Positions 18,281 through 27,036 of a DNA stretch of 62,018 nt are shown one piece after another (within the stretch, counting starts at the first letter, position 1; each line of letters opens with the position of its first letter). Where the stretch lies: the NCBI GenBank assembly GCA_011087765.1, contig JAALLA010000004.1, forward strand, positions 1 through 62,018, read 5' to 3'. The notes below the pieces were generated by a model. The model ran no database searches and was not told the origin of the DNA. It was given only the letters and a program-made list of their open reading frames with translations. This stretch comes from Pirellulaceae bacterium (GTDB lineage: Bacteria; Planctomycetota; Planctomycetia; Pirellulales; Pirellulaceae). A program made the translations under genes and the position numbers.

Positions 18281-18673
18281 TTCGGAAGCCGTGTTCGATT
18301 CGCAGATTTCTGATTAAACTGTTCGTTTAATTTAACCCGAAAGCAAACGTCGGCATTCGCTTCAAAAATTGAATCAACCGGCTCAAGCTGTTCCAGATCA
18401 CCAACCTGTAAAGCCCTGCGCGACCCGGGGTACAATTCCAGTAACGCCAAAGAGCGTTCCAAGCCCCATGCAGACGGTTGCGAATTGAATTGAATTGAAT
18501 TAAATTCGTTTCACTTCTCCAAGGGATGCCTCCATGCTGTCAATGATTTTCGCCGAAACGCAATACCGCAATCGATATAGCGGCCTCTAATTTCGTATTC
18601 GCGCAACCCTGCTTGTCATTCGGCAAATCTATTTGAGAAAATTCCCCGCACACATTTTTGAAAGTGCACCGCT
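18281..18673 (+). other. 393-bp gap with no confident gene
   Basis: The gap holds a (GAATT)4 microsatellite at 18482-18501 inside a longer inverted CGAATT...AATTCG arrangement. A minus-strand frame from TTG 18462 to 18166 encodes a protein-like sequence (LALLELYPGSRRALQVGDLE) but overlaps the glycosyltransferase end by 115 bp and has no ATG; it may be a gene remnant. No tRNA or terminator with a T-run was seen. Confidence 0.5.
18482..18501. repeat. (GAATT)4 microsatellite
   Basis: Four perfect 5-bp units of GAATT lie in the gap before the GcvT-like gene. The unit length is not a multiple of three, but the tract is non-coding, so copy changes would affect spacing only. Confidence 0.85.
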
Positions 18674-19909
18674 ATGCCCAAAACGACTGCGTTTCACTCC
18701 CGTCTGGAACCACTGAACGAAACGAAAGTTTGGAAAAACTGGTCCGGTTTCCTGATTGCCCCTCAGTTTAAATACTCGCTTACCAACGAATACTATGCGA
18801 TTCGAAGTTCTGTTTCGCTTCTCGACACCTCACCGTTGTTTAAGTACCGTATCTCGGGTTCCGACTCGATTCGCCTGTTAGAGCGGATGATGTCGCGAGA
18901 TATAAATCGCTGCAAAACGGGCTCAGCCCAGTACACCGTCTGGTCCGACGACAAAGGATTTGTACTTCAGGACGGTGTCATCCTGCGCACCGATGATTTT
19001 GAATTTTTCTTAACTGCCGGCGAGCCAACCCTGCGGTATTTCAAATCGATTGCCAGGGAAATGAAACTCGAAGAGGTAATCGTTGAAGACGTTTCCGAAG
19101 CCTATGGAATTCTAGCGCTGCAAGGCCCGCACGCTCACAATGTAATTTCCCAGTTAACTCGGGACGCGACCGATTTGAAATATTTCGACGTCACTCACGC
19201 GGATATCTGCGGAACCGAAGTCATTATTTCGCGAACGGGATACACTGGCGATCTTGGGTACGAAATTTGGATTCCCCACGAAAACGCCCTGACCGTCTGG
19301 GATGCCCTGATGGCTGCTGGAGAGGGGTACAATATCGCTCCGATCGGAACCACTGCCTTAAAGATGGCCAGAGTGGAGGCTGGGCTGCTGTTGATGGGTG
19401 TCGATTTTGATTCCTCACGATTTGCCTGGGTCGATGCACAGCGTGAAACGGCAATCGAATTGGGCTGGTCTTGGATGTTTCGCAATCTGGAAAAAGACGA
19501 TCGAGATTTCATTGGTCGCGCCGCGATCGAGGCAGAAATAAAAAATAAAACCAGTCGCTGGAAAACCGTCGGACTCGAAATCGACTGGCACAGTTACGAA
19601 GCAGTCCATTTGGATGCAGGAATTTTACCACCCAAGAGTGATCTCTACCGCGAAACGACGATGAGTGTTTATCGACGAAGCGAGACACCGTGGGATTATG
19701 CTGGCTACGCTACGAGCTTCTTATTTTCTTCTCTCCTACGAAAGCCTATCGCGATCGCAAAACTACCGCTTGACCTGACAGATGCTGGGACCGAAGTTGA
19801 CCTTGAGGTTCCTGTCATTCGCAAACCCGTCAACGTCCTTGCTAAAGTCTCTTCACTACCGTTCTTTAACCCCGAACGTAAAACCGCACCTATGGGAGGT
19901 GGAAAATGA
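18674..19909 (+). CDS. GcvT-like aminomethyltransferase/demethylase
   Basis: The 411-residue protein has the GcvT folate-binding fold. Residues about 75-90 hold the MMSRDINRC segment, where Asp is the conserved acid that contacts the pterin. Further on are GYTGDLGYEIWI and ALKMARVEAGLLLMGVD, both typical of the T-protein and of DmdA-type demethylases. These enzymes pass a one-carbon group from an N- or S-methyl compound to tetrahydrofolate. The stop overlaps the next start by 4 bp (ATGA), so it is translationally coupled to an FAD oxidoreductase. No GcvH, GcvP or GcvPA/PB is visible, so it is probably not the glycine cleavage T-protein but a dedicated demethylase. Confidence 0.86.
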   Translation: MPKTTAFHSRLEPLNETKVWKNWSGFLIAPQFKYSLTNEYYAIRSSVSLLDTSPLFKYRISGSDSIRLLERMMSRDINRCKTGSAQYTVWSDDKGFVLQDGVILRTDDFEFFLTAGEPTLRYFKSIAREMKLEEVIVEDVSEAYGILALQGPHAHNVISQLTRDATDLKYFDVTHADICGTEVIISRTGYTGDLGYEIWIPHENALTVWDALMAAGEGYNIAPIGTTALKMARVEAGLLLMGVDFDSSRFAWVDAQRETAIELGWSWMFRNLEKDDRDFIGRAAIEAEIKNKTSRWKTVGLEIDWHSYEAVHLDAGILPPKSDLYRETTMSVYRRSETPWDYAGYATSFLFSSLLRKPIAIAKLPLDLTDAGTEVDLEVPVIRKPVNVLAKVSSLPFFNPERKTAPMGGGK

Positions 19910-21504
19910 GTAATTCCAACAACTACGATGCCATTGTTATTGGCGGGGGACACAACGGCCTGGTCAACGCGGCCTATCTTGCCAAATCAGGTTTGAAGAC
20001 ACTCGTTCTCGAACGCCGCCACCTCGTGGGGGGGGCCGCGATCACAGAAGAACTCATCCCGGGCTTTAAGTTCACGACGTTCTCTTACGCCATCAGCCTG
20101 ATGCGACCGGATATCGTACAAGATCTCCGTCTGGCGGATCACGGAATGATGGTTTTGCCGTTAGTCAACACCTTTCAACCCGGTCTGAACGGTGACTACC
20201 TCCTACTGGGTGCCGACGCCGATGCTAACTTCCACGAGATCGCCAGACACTCACGCGAAGATGCCGAGTCCATCCGCGACCTTTCCCACCTGATTGACCG
20301 TGTGTGTTTCGCCCTTAAACCGCTAATGGACAACATTCCTCCGAATGCAATGAGCGATGATCCGGCGGAACTCGCGGCGATGGCAGGGCTCAAAGAATAC
20401 ATGGCCGGGCTTGAGCCCGATGTCCGCATGATGATTGACAAATTTGTGAACTGCAGTGCCGCTGAAATTCTCGAAGAATATTTTGAATCCGACCTGGTCA
20501 AAGCGTTGATCGCATCAAGCGGAATTATCGGCAGCAAGGTGGGACCACGCTCGAAAGGCTCTGGACTCGTTTGGTTGTTCCATAAAATGGGTGAGTACGA
20601 CGGCATTTTTGGTGAATGGGGATTTCACAAAGGAGGAAATGGCGGATTCACGGAAGTCTTAGCCAAAGCCGTGGAGTCGTTCGGAGGGACGATTTTAACC
20701 GACGCAGATGTGGAAACAGTAATTTACGAAAACTCTGTAGCCACGGGTGTCCGGCTTGCCAGCGGCGATGAATATTTTGCCCCGACGGTCGTGAGCGCAC
20801 TCGATCCTCGTCGAACTTTTACCCAGCTAGTCTCTTCCGATGACCTGCCAGACTCCCTCATTGAGGCAATTGGAAAATATAAATTCCAGGGCACAGCCGC
20901 CAAAGTGAATTTTGCATTATCCGATCTTCCAAATTTCCCCGGGCTAGAAAACCGGAAAGACATCTACATGGGGTTCACAAACCTCGGTCCATCGATCGAC
21001 TATCTCGAGGAAGCATTCGCGGATTGCGAAGCCGGGAGGTACAGCAAAAAACCGTTCCTCGATTGCTGTGTGCAATCAACCATCGATCCAGATATGACTC
21101 CACCCGGCAAACATATCATGTCCTGTTTCGTTATGTACGCCCCCTATCACTTATCAGAAAGTGACTGGGATACGGAGCGAGAGAACCTTGGCGATGTTGT
21201 TCAGGCAACGATAGAAGAATTTTTTCCGGGGTTTAGCTCTTTGATTCTCCACCGCGAAATTGTTACACCGCTCGACATTGAAAGAATCGTCGGACTTACC
21301 GAAGGTAATATTTTTGCGGGTGAATTATTTGCAGATCAGATGTTTTTGAATCGCCCGGCCCCCGGATGGAATCAATATCGAACTCCAATTGGTGGATATT
21401 ACCAATGCGGATCGGGGACTCACCCTGGCGGTTGCGTTATCGGTGGGCCCGGAAAATTAGCCGCCCAACAGATTCTGGGGGATCTCAAACAACAGGCAGG
21501 CTAG
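19906..21504 (+). CDS. FAD-dependent oxidoreductase of the phytoene-desaturase-like family
   Basis: The 532-residue protein has an N-terminal dinucleotide-binding motif VIGGGHNGLVNAAYLAKSG (residues about 11-29) and then LERRHLVGGAA, the hallmark of CrtI/PYROXD2-type amine oxidase-like flavoproteins. The C-terminus has a second FAD-binding strand (GGYYQCGSGTHPGGCVIG). It is soluble and has no signal peptide. It overlaps the GcvT-like gene by 4 bp. Together they may oxidise an N-methylated or amine compound and pass the one-carbon unit on. That link is an inference from coupling; the family name alone does not give the substrate. Confidence 0.87.
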   Translation: MSNSNNYDAIVIGGGHNGLVNAAYLAKSGLKTLVLERRHLVGGAAITEELIPGFKFTTFSYAISLMRPDIVQDLRLADHGMMVLPLVNTFQPGLNGDYLLLGADADANFHEIARHSREDAESIRDLSHLIDRVCFALKPLMDNIPPNAMSDDPAELAAMAGLKEYMAGLEPDVRMMIDKFVNCSAAEILEEYFESDLVKALIASSGIIGSKVGPRSKGSGLVWLFHKMGEYDGIFGEWGFHKGGNGGFTEVLAKAVESFGGTILTDADVETVIYENSVATGVRLASGDEYFAPTVVSALDPRRTFTQLVSSDDLPDSLIEAIGKYKFQGTAAKVNFALSDLPNFPGLENRKDIYMGFTNLGPSIDYLEEAFADCEAGRYSKKPFLDCCVQSTIDPDMTPPGKHIMSCFVMYAPYHLSESDWDTERENLGDVVQATIEEFFPGFSSLILHREIVTPLDIERIVGLTEGNIFAGELFADQMFLNRPAPGWNQYRTPIGGYYQCGSGTHPGGCVIGGPGKLAAQQILGDLKQQAG

Positions 21505-21578
21505 GGCCATTTCAGCTTTAAACATGAAAATTCAAGAAAGCCCATGCCGAAAATTCGACAGGGAAAAGCCACAACGAA

Positions 21579-22088
21579 TTAAACGGCTGGGGCGGACGGC
21601 CAGTCTATCTCGCAAACACCCCATTGGCCTCGATTTTCATCAACTGCGATGACCAATCCCGTGATTTGGTCACCAAATTTGGCTCGCGTTTTTTCAATCA
21701 ACTCTCGACCAATGAATTGAGCCATTAATTCCGCCGTGGTGTTCGCGATCGGCAACAGAACGCAATCTTGCCGAGGAAAAACCCAACGTCGATCGTCAAA
21801 CCTGACCACCACCTCTTTTTCGATTTCAGCTACCTGAATCGCTGGGTGTAACGTTGGTAAAACAACATGGTGGTCCAGTCGATTTACAATCTCCTGAAGG
21901 GCATCTCGAAGCGCAATAAAATCAACGACATAACCGTTTTCATCCAGTGGCCCAATGACCTCGCATTTAACGCGATAATTGTGCCCGTGAATGGACTCGC
22001 AAGTGTTCCCATCAAAGGTAATAAAGTGGGCCGCACTAAAGACCAAATTGTCCTTCTCAAGCTGAACTCGAAATGTATCACTTTTCAT
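21579..22088 (-). CDS. 6-pyruvoyl/6-carboxy-tetrahydropterin synthase family protein (PTPS/QueD-like)
   Basis: The 169-residue protein has the T-fold pterin site. Zinc ligands are His21 (SAAHF), His34 and His36 (HGHNY); the catalytic-type Cys30 lies four residues before His34, with the CxxxHGH spacing of QueD. It acts on 7,8-dihydroneopterin triphosphate, the FolE product. It could lead to queuosine, to tetrahydropterins or to a methanopterin route. A 40-residue insertion (about residues 85-115) makes it longer than QueD (about 120 aa). It starts 4 bp after the CitG-like stop, in an apparent three-gene operon. Confidence 0.87.
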   Translation of the reverse strand: MKSDTFRVQLEKDNLVFSAAHFITFDGNTCESIHGHNYRVKCEVIGPLDENGYVVDFIALRDALQEIVNRLDHHVVLPTLHPAIQVAEIEKEVVVRFDDRRWVFPRQDCVLLPIANTTAELMAQFIGRELIEKTRAKFGDQITGLVIAVDENRGQWGVCEIDWPSAPAV

Positions 22089-22092
22089 TTAT

Positions 22093-22989
22093 TTACCTAA
22101 ACGGTGGCTTGATGATTTGATTATGAATTCCAATAAATAAGCTTGCCGCAATCAGATCGGCCGTAGTCCCTGGATTGCGTTGATGGCCGTCCGATCGCAA
22201 CCAAAAATCAAGTTCCGAAACTCGATCCCAGTAATCATCCTGAGGTACCGCAGGTTCCTTAACTCCATCACTGCCTAGGGCTTCCACGGCTTTCAACGCA
22301 AGCATCTGCGAGTGTTTAGCAACTTCAAGGCCACACTTCCTGGCAATGAGACTATCGGGAGACTTAGCCATTAAAGCGACATGTGCGTAAACGATTCCTT
22401 CCGTAAGTCCCCCCAGTAACTCCCGACCATACTCAATCATGGGAACGGCAAAATCAAATAGCAACTGAAATCCATCTGAATATTGCTGAGCGATCAAATC
22501 ACGCTCACTTGCCAGTTGCATCGCTGCCATCAAATCAATGGACTCAACCGTCGCATCGGCAACGTCAAGCTGCTGTGCTGTTCCCAAACCGCCGGGACTT
22601 GCCGACCGAATGGCTTCGTAAAATTTGACTCCGTCTTCCCGATTCAACTTACTCAAAAAACGTGAAATACGCTCCGGATTTAAAAGCGTGCCCGGATCCA
22701 ATGCCACCAGTTTTGCCAAAGGGACCAGCAGTAGGATGATCCCTAAATTGGTATTCGTGCCAACGATTTTCGAATTGGCACGCACCGCCTGTAAAACGGT
22801 CTCACCAGCCGAACTCTCAACAGAACCATCGATTACATTTCCTAAAATGACAGCGCTGGTCGTGAAATCAACCAGAGTTACATCATCAAAATCGGCTCCC
22901 CGATGCACATTACCAGGCTTCGGAGCAACGACTTCAAGAATGCAGCTAAGCGTGGCAAGTCCACCCGGAGAAAGAGACGCTTCGCTCAT
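22093..22989 (-). CDS. CitG-like (triphosphoribosyl-dephospho-CoA synthase family) protein
   Basis: The 298-residue protein has the family N-terminus (LEVVAPKPGNVHRGADFDD), followed by a T-N-T-N-LG-I segment near residue 80 and helical C-terminal parts. CitG itself makes the prosthetic-group precursor of citrate lyase, but no citrate lyase genes are seen. Members of this family also occur with tetrahydromethanopterin genes in methylotrophs and planctomycetes, from my memory of those clusters. The PTPS gene 4 bp downstream fits a pterin role better than citrate lyase. The ATG at 22989 overlaps the hydrolase stop by 3-4 bp, showing coupling. Confidence 0.8.
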   Translation of the reverse strand: MSEASLSPGGLATLSCILEVVAPKPGNVHRGADFDDVTLVDFTTSAVILGNVIDGSVESSAGETVLQAVRANSKIVGTNTNLGIILLLVPLAKLVALDPGTLLNPERISRFLSKLNREDGVKFYEAIRSASPGGLGTAQQLDVADATVESIDLMAAMQLASERDLIAQQYSDGFQLLFDFAVPMIEYGRELLGGLTEGIVYAHVALMAKSPDSLIARKCGLEVAKHSQMLALKAVEALGSDGVKEPAVPQDDYWDRVSELDFWLRSDGHQRNPGTTADLIAASLFIGIHNQIIKPPFR

Positions 22990-23876
22990 ACTCGATGCCG
23001 TTTTAAAAAGTCTTCAACCAAATGCTGCACCTGGTCTGCTTCATCCTCAATTACGTAATGCCCGGCATCGGCCATTGGATACACCTCTGCCGCAGGCCAA
23101 TGTTCCTGAAGACGGTCGAGGCATTCGGGGCGAAAACACCAATCCTTCATGCCCCAAACCATCATGATTGGCCACTCGGCGACTTCCTGAAGCCTCGATT
23201 CAATATTTTCCAAAACACCCCACGTCGGATGCCGTTTGCTGAGAGGGATGTCTTTGACGAACTTGTAGGTCGCAATCCGATTTGACCAACTGTCGTAAGG
23301 CGCCAACATGCCGTCCGCAATGACTTTGGGCAATCCACCTTTTTGTTCGGTCGCCATGGAAGTCGCAGCGCGGGCGAATAAATTGAAACCCTGCAACCCA
23401 ATTTTCCCAACGACGGGCCAGCGGCAAACACGAATTCGAAAGGGGATATAGGGCGGGGGAAATGCGGCTGTGTTAAACAAGATGATTTTTTTAAATCGAT
23501 CCTTTCGCGCTAACAGTGCCCCTAACCCAATGGCACCGCCCCAATCGTGAACCATCAGAGTCACATTTTTCAAATCGAGCTCGTCGATTAAAGAACAGAG
23601 ATTATCTATATGATTCTGAAGTCGGTACGGATAATTGGCCGGCTTATCACTCAGTCCACACCCTAGGTGATCCACCGCAATCGCCCTTCCACTGTCTCCC
23701 ACACTCTTTAACAACCGGCGATAATAAAAAGACCACGTAGGATTGCCGTGGACCATCAGCACTGGCTCAGCACCGTCACCACCCTGGTGGTCAACGTAAT
23801 GAATTCGATGTCCATCGACCGTCAGGTAGTTAGCTGGGAACTGATATTCGTCTCGCCAACTGGCAGTTTGGTTCAT
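22986..23876 (-). CDS. Alpha/beta hydrolase, haloalkane-dehalogenase/OleB-like
   Basis: The 296-residue protein (ATG 23876; a TTG at 23942 is in frame) has the haloalkane dehalogenase triad layout: HGNPTWSFYYRRL with the oxyanion and halide-type Asn, nucleophile Asp in VHDWGGAIG, acid Asp in WGMKDWCF, and His in AGHYVIEDEA. The segment DSWSNRIATYKFVKDIPL is very close to what I recall of OleB, the beta-lactone decarboxylase of long-chain olefin synthesis, which is a haloalkane-dehalogenase III relative. No oleA, oleC or oleD is present here. It heads an operon with the CitG-like and PTPS genes, so its real substrate is open. Confidence 0.85.
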   Translation of the reverse strand: MNQTASWRDEYQFPANYLTVDGHRIHYVDHQGGDGAEPVLMVHGNPTWSFYYRRLLKSVGDSGRAIAVDHLGCGLSDKPANYPYRLQNHIDNLCSLIDELDLKNVTLMVHDWGGAIGLGALLARKDRFKKIILFNTAAFPPPYIPFRIRVCRWPVVGKIGLQGFNLFARAATSMATEQKGGLPKVIADGMLAPYDSWSNRIATYKFVKDIPLSKRHPTWGVLENIESRLQEVAEWPIMMVWGMKDWCFRPECLDRLQEHWPAAEVYPMADAGHYVIEDEADQVQHLVEDFLKRHRV

Positions 23877-24127
23877 TAAATTTAGCTCAGATAAAACGGG
23901 AGAATATTTCCCCAACAAGAAATAAGACCGCGAAGGCAACAAACACGCCGCCTAACCAAGATAGTTGAAAACCGCGATGGGAGAATCTTAGCAGTTTCTA
24001 CAATGTTTTCGTAGTAACCGCATCGCCTTCTGGAACTGGCCAACCATTTTTGAAACGGAAAAACGAGGCAGACTGCAGGCGTCCTAGCCTTGCAAAAACC
24101 GACTTAAATGAAATTGGCAGCGATTTC

Positions 24128-25018
24128 TTAGGCAACTTCGCGGATCGCGTCAGATTGTGGCTTACGAACTTCAATAAAGATCGAGTCTGGCTTTCTGACT
24201 TGGCCTTCCACCGAATCGAGCTGGTAGCTCGAATAATCTTCGATCGAACTCTCTTCCGCAGAACAAACTCGAAAACTTTCGAATCCAATCAAACGACAAA
24301 TCTCACGAAGAGAATACCGATCGTACATCCAACGGTGAATTTCTCCCTGACTCCGGAACATTCCTTCGTCAAACGCCGCTTCCGCGCTTCGACCTAACGT
24401 CCAACGTACAAAACGACGCGCCATTCGACGGCGAAAACCAAGGGTCGACTCTTCAAGCCGGTTCAGAAGACTCTTATCTTTTGCAACTTTGGGGACAACA
24501 GTCTCTTGGCATACTGCCAACTCATCACCCACTCGTGACTGAACGAACTCAGCATTCTTAATTTCCTGACGGGACATGTAGATTCCCATCTGGCCACCTG
24601 ATTTTTCACGAACCAGCTGATCCAGCAACTCCATCTTCATCCAGTCGTAATTGACGGACGCCACTTCGTCTCCATCCCAGGCCTGCTGATGATTCTCCAA
24701 GTACAGACGCGCAATACGCTCAAGATCCGGCACCACCACACGCAATACTCCACCGGGAGCCAACACGCGATAACACTCTTGAATCAGCTGCCTCCCCTCA
24801 GCGGGGTTCAAATGCTCAAGAACATGAGAGTGGTAAACTGCATCAAAACTCGCCGACTCAAACGGAATCCCCTGAGTAATATCATGGGAAATGACCTCGA
24901 GATCATCCGATTCTAAATCGAGATTGGTCCATGCCGAGTGATACCGACGGCCACAACCAAGATTGAGATATCGGTTAGGTGAACCAGCAGATTTTTCAAT
25001 AGATTTAACTGACATCAA
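24128..25018 (-). CDS. SAM-dependent methyltransferase, type 11
   Basis: The 296-residue protein has a methyltransferase core: NLGCGRRYHSAWTNLDLE (motif I and strand 2), then a motif around FDAVYHSHVLEHL and the post-motif APGGVLRVVVPDL. The C-terminal 150 residues are extra helices with many Arg and Glu, which may bind a large acceptor. It begins at ATG 25018, overlapping the upstream TylF-like stop by 4 bp, so the two are coupled. Position beside the glycan genes suggests a sugar or lipid O- or C-methyl transfer, though protein and small-molecule substrates are not excluded. Confidence 0.85.
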   Translation of the reverse strand: MMSVKSIEKSAGSPNRYLNLGCGRRYHSAWTNLDLESDDLEVISHDITQGIPFESASFDAVYHSHVLEHLNPAEGRQLIQECYRVLAPGGVLRVVVPDLERIARLYLENHQQAWDGDEVASVNYDWMKMELLDQLVREKSGGQMGIYMSRQEIKNAEFVQSRVGDELAVCQETVVPKVAKDKSLLNRLEESTLGFRRRMARRFVRWTLGRSAEAAFDEGMFRSQGEIHRWMYDRYSLREICRLIGFESFRVCSAEESSIEDYSSYQLDSVEGQVRKPDSIFIEVRKPQSDAIREVA

Positions 25019-25839
25019 TTATTTACCAGCGGAGATTTAATACCGATGCGGCCGGTATAGTCAATCCGGTTCAAAAACAATGAAATTTCGTTCTCTTTTA
25101 CATATTCATCAATTGCCCGACGACAACCTTCCCAGTGGCCATAATCATCAATGATAATCACGCCACCCGGCACCAGCAGAGGAAACAGATGTTCCATCTC
25201 GCATCGCGTTGACTCATACCAATCAGTATCCAACCGCAACAATGCAATTTTTTCAGGTGTTTTCGTTGGCAACGTCTCTTCGACCTTTCCCTTGACGAAC
25301 TCTATCTTATTAGCATCATAGCCAGTCTTACGCATCGTCTCTTTAACTTGATTCAGTGGCGAAAAACACCAAATACTTTTCTCATCAAGCCGATCCTGAT
25401 CGTCCAACAACTGTTTAGCCGCCTGGCCACGAAGATCAACGTCCTTCTGAGACGGCTCAGACATTCCTTCAAATGTGTCGTACATCCACAGCCTGCGATC
25501 CATTTCGCTGGATTGCACCAATACTTGAGCTGTTGCCGCCATACTTCCGCCGCGCCAAACACCGCACTCAACACAATCACCTTCTATTTGATTCTCAACG
25601 ATGTACTCAACCGCATTGCAAAGCGCAAATACTCGCTCGGGTGAAGTCATCGTTAGCTCGTGTACCGATTGGTAAATTCGCAAATGCGAATCAGGCACGT
25701 CCGGAAACTGAGCTCGCAGCCGAGCAATCGGATCTTCCGCTTGAGACAGTCTTCGCCGAGCAGAGCGACTGGGGCGTATATGATTTAATAACGATTTCAA
25801 AATCGATCCTTCGATTCGGTTTCTATGCATCATGTTCAA
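25015..25839 (-). CDS. TylF/MycF-type O-methyltransferase
   Basis: The 274-residue protein matches the macrocin O-methyltransferase family. It has DCVECGVWRGGSMAATAQVL, a MYDTFEGM motif, LRLDTDWYEST and IIIDDYGHWEGCRRAID, which carry the Asp metal ligands and SAM contacts of MycF/TylF. These metal-dependent enzymes methylate sugar hydroxyls. It is the first gene of a two-gene minus-strand unit with the type 11 methyltransferase, and diverges from the glycosyltransferase at 26104 across 264 bp. A role in O-methylation of surface sugars is therefore a reasonable inference. Confidence 0.9.
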   Translation of the reverse strand: MNMMHRNRIEGSILKSLLNHIRPSRSARRRLSQAEDPIARLRAQFPDVPDSHLRIYQSVHELTMTSPERVFALCNAVEYIVENQIEGDCVECGVWRGGSMAATAQVLVQSSEMDRRLWMYDTFEGMSEPSQKDVDLRGQAAKQLLDDQDRLDEKSIWCFSPLNQVKETMRKTGYDANKIEFVKGKVEETLPTKTPEKIALLRLDTDWYESTRCEMEHLFPLLVPGGVIIIDDYGHWEGCRRAIDEYVKENEISLFLNRIDYTGRIGIKSPLVNN

Positions 25840-26103
25840 AAAGACGGATTAACCCCAAACGCTCACCACCATCGAGCGAACCTTTTTAACAATTGGTAAT
25901 TGAACGGTTTTTCCATTTTTTGCCTAGATCGAATTTCACGCTGTCAGTCCAAAGTGAGTTGTTACCTCAGGTTCCCAAGGCTGACAAACGAGACTAATCA
26001 CCACCAAGAATGATCAGTATTGGAAACCGACTGGCTGTACGATAGATTGTCGATCAACCCAACCAAAACAACACGCACGCTAGCACTCCAGCTTCGAGCT
26101 TCC

Positions 26104-27033
26104 ATGGCACTTGAAACTCCAATTGCATTCTGCATTTTCAATCGACCTGCATTGACTCGAAAAGTGTTTGAAGCCATCGCCGTAGCTAAACCTCGCCGGC
26201 TATTGGTAATCGGCGACGGAGCCAGAGCCAATCGCCCTGGCGAATTGGAGCTAGTGGACCAAACTCGCGAAATCATTGGTTTAGTGAATTGGGATTGCGA
26301 TGTTCAGGTCAACTACGCCTCTCAAAACATGGGCTGTAAACAACGTATTTCCTCCGGTCTCGATTGGGCATTTCAACAGTCAGACGAACTGATCATCCTG
26401 GAAGACGACTGTCTACCGGACCCCAGCTTTTTCAGCTACTGCGATGAACTGCTAGAACGATATCGCGATGATGACCGAATCATGATGATCAGCGGTGACA
26501 ATTTCCAACCGCAACCAAGGACCAACAACAGCTACTATTTTTCACGATGGGCTCATATTTGGGGCTGGGCAAGCTGGCGACGGGCGTGGGAGCATTTCGA
26601 TATGGAAATTTCAACATGGCCACGCGCAAAAGCGGATCACTCACTTCGATCCGCTTTCAGCTCTGAAAGGGAATATCGAAATTGGGAGCCAATCTTGGAC
26701 CGACAATTTGCGGGAGAAATTGACACATGGGACTTCCCTTGGCAATACGCCTGCTGGGCAAATCACGGATTGAGCATTGTTCCCGAGCAGAATTTAATTT
26801 CGAACATTGGATTTGGTGGAGATGCCACACATACAGTCGACCCTGAATCCCACCTTGCCAATCGCCCCACGACCGCAATCGGTGAACTTGTGCACCCTCC
26901 GCTTATTCTTCCCAACCACGAAGCAGATCAACATACTCTCGAGAATATATTTGACCCAATGTTTTCACCTCAACCGTCGAATCCAAAGCCAAAATGGTAC
27001 CGACGACTGATGCCCACTCGCAAAGCGGCCTAA
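26104..27033 (+). CDS. GT-A-type glycosyltransferase
   Basis: The 309-residue protein starts at ATG 26104 (MALETPIAF); a TTG at 26020 would add 28 residues without sense. It has the GT-A nucleotide-sugar fold: IAFCIFNRPALTRKVFEAI at the start, an acidic motif EDDCLPDPSFF (about 98-108) that should bind the donor metal, and WGWASWRRAWEHFD, which is typical of this family. It has no membrane segment. The next gene begins 3 bp after its stop, so they form an operon. It probably adds a sugar to the glycan assembled by this locus. Confidence 0.87.
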   Translation: MALETPIAFCIFNRPALTRKVFEAIAVAKPRRLLVIGDGARANRPGELELVDQTREIIGLVNWDCDVQVNYASQNMGCKQRISSGLDWAFQQSDELIILEDDCLPDPSFFSYCDELLERYRDDDRIMMISGDNFQPQPRTNNSYYFSRWAHIWGWASWRRAWEHFDMEISTWPRAKADHSLRSAFSSEREYRNWEPILDRQFAGEIDTWDFPWQYACWANHGLSIVPEQNLISNIGFGGDATHTVDPESHLANRPTTAIGELVHPPLILPNHEADQHTLENIFDPMFSPQPSNPKPKWYRRLMPTRKAA

Positions 27034-27036
27034 CCC

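Noticed and set aside
18674-19909. Annotation as the glycine cleavage T-protein
   Set aside because: No gcvH, gcvP or lipoamide genes are in view, and it is coupled to an FAD oxidoreductase.
22093-22989. Annotation of the CitG-like gene as a citrate lyase maturation enzyme
   Set aside because: No citrate lyase subunit or CitX gene is near; the PTPS neighbour fits a pterin role better.
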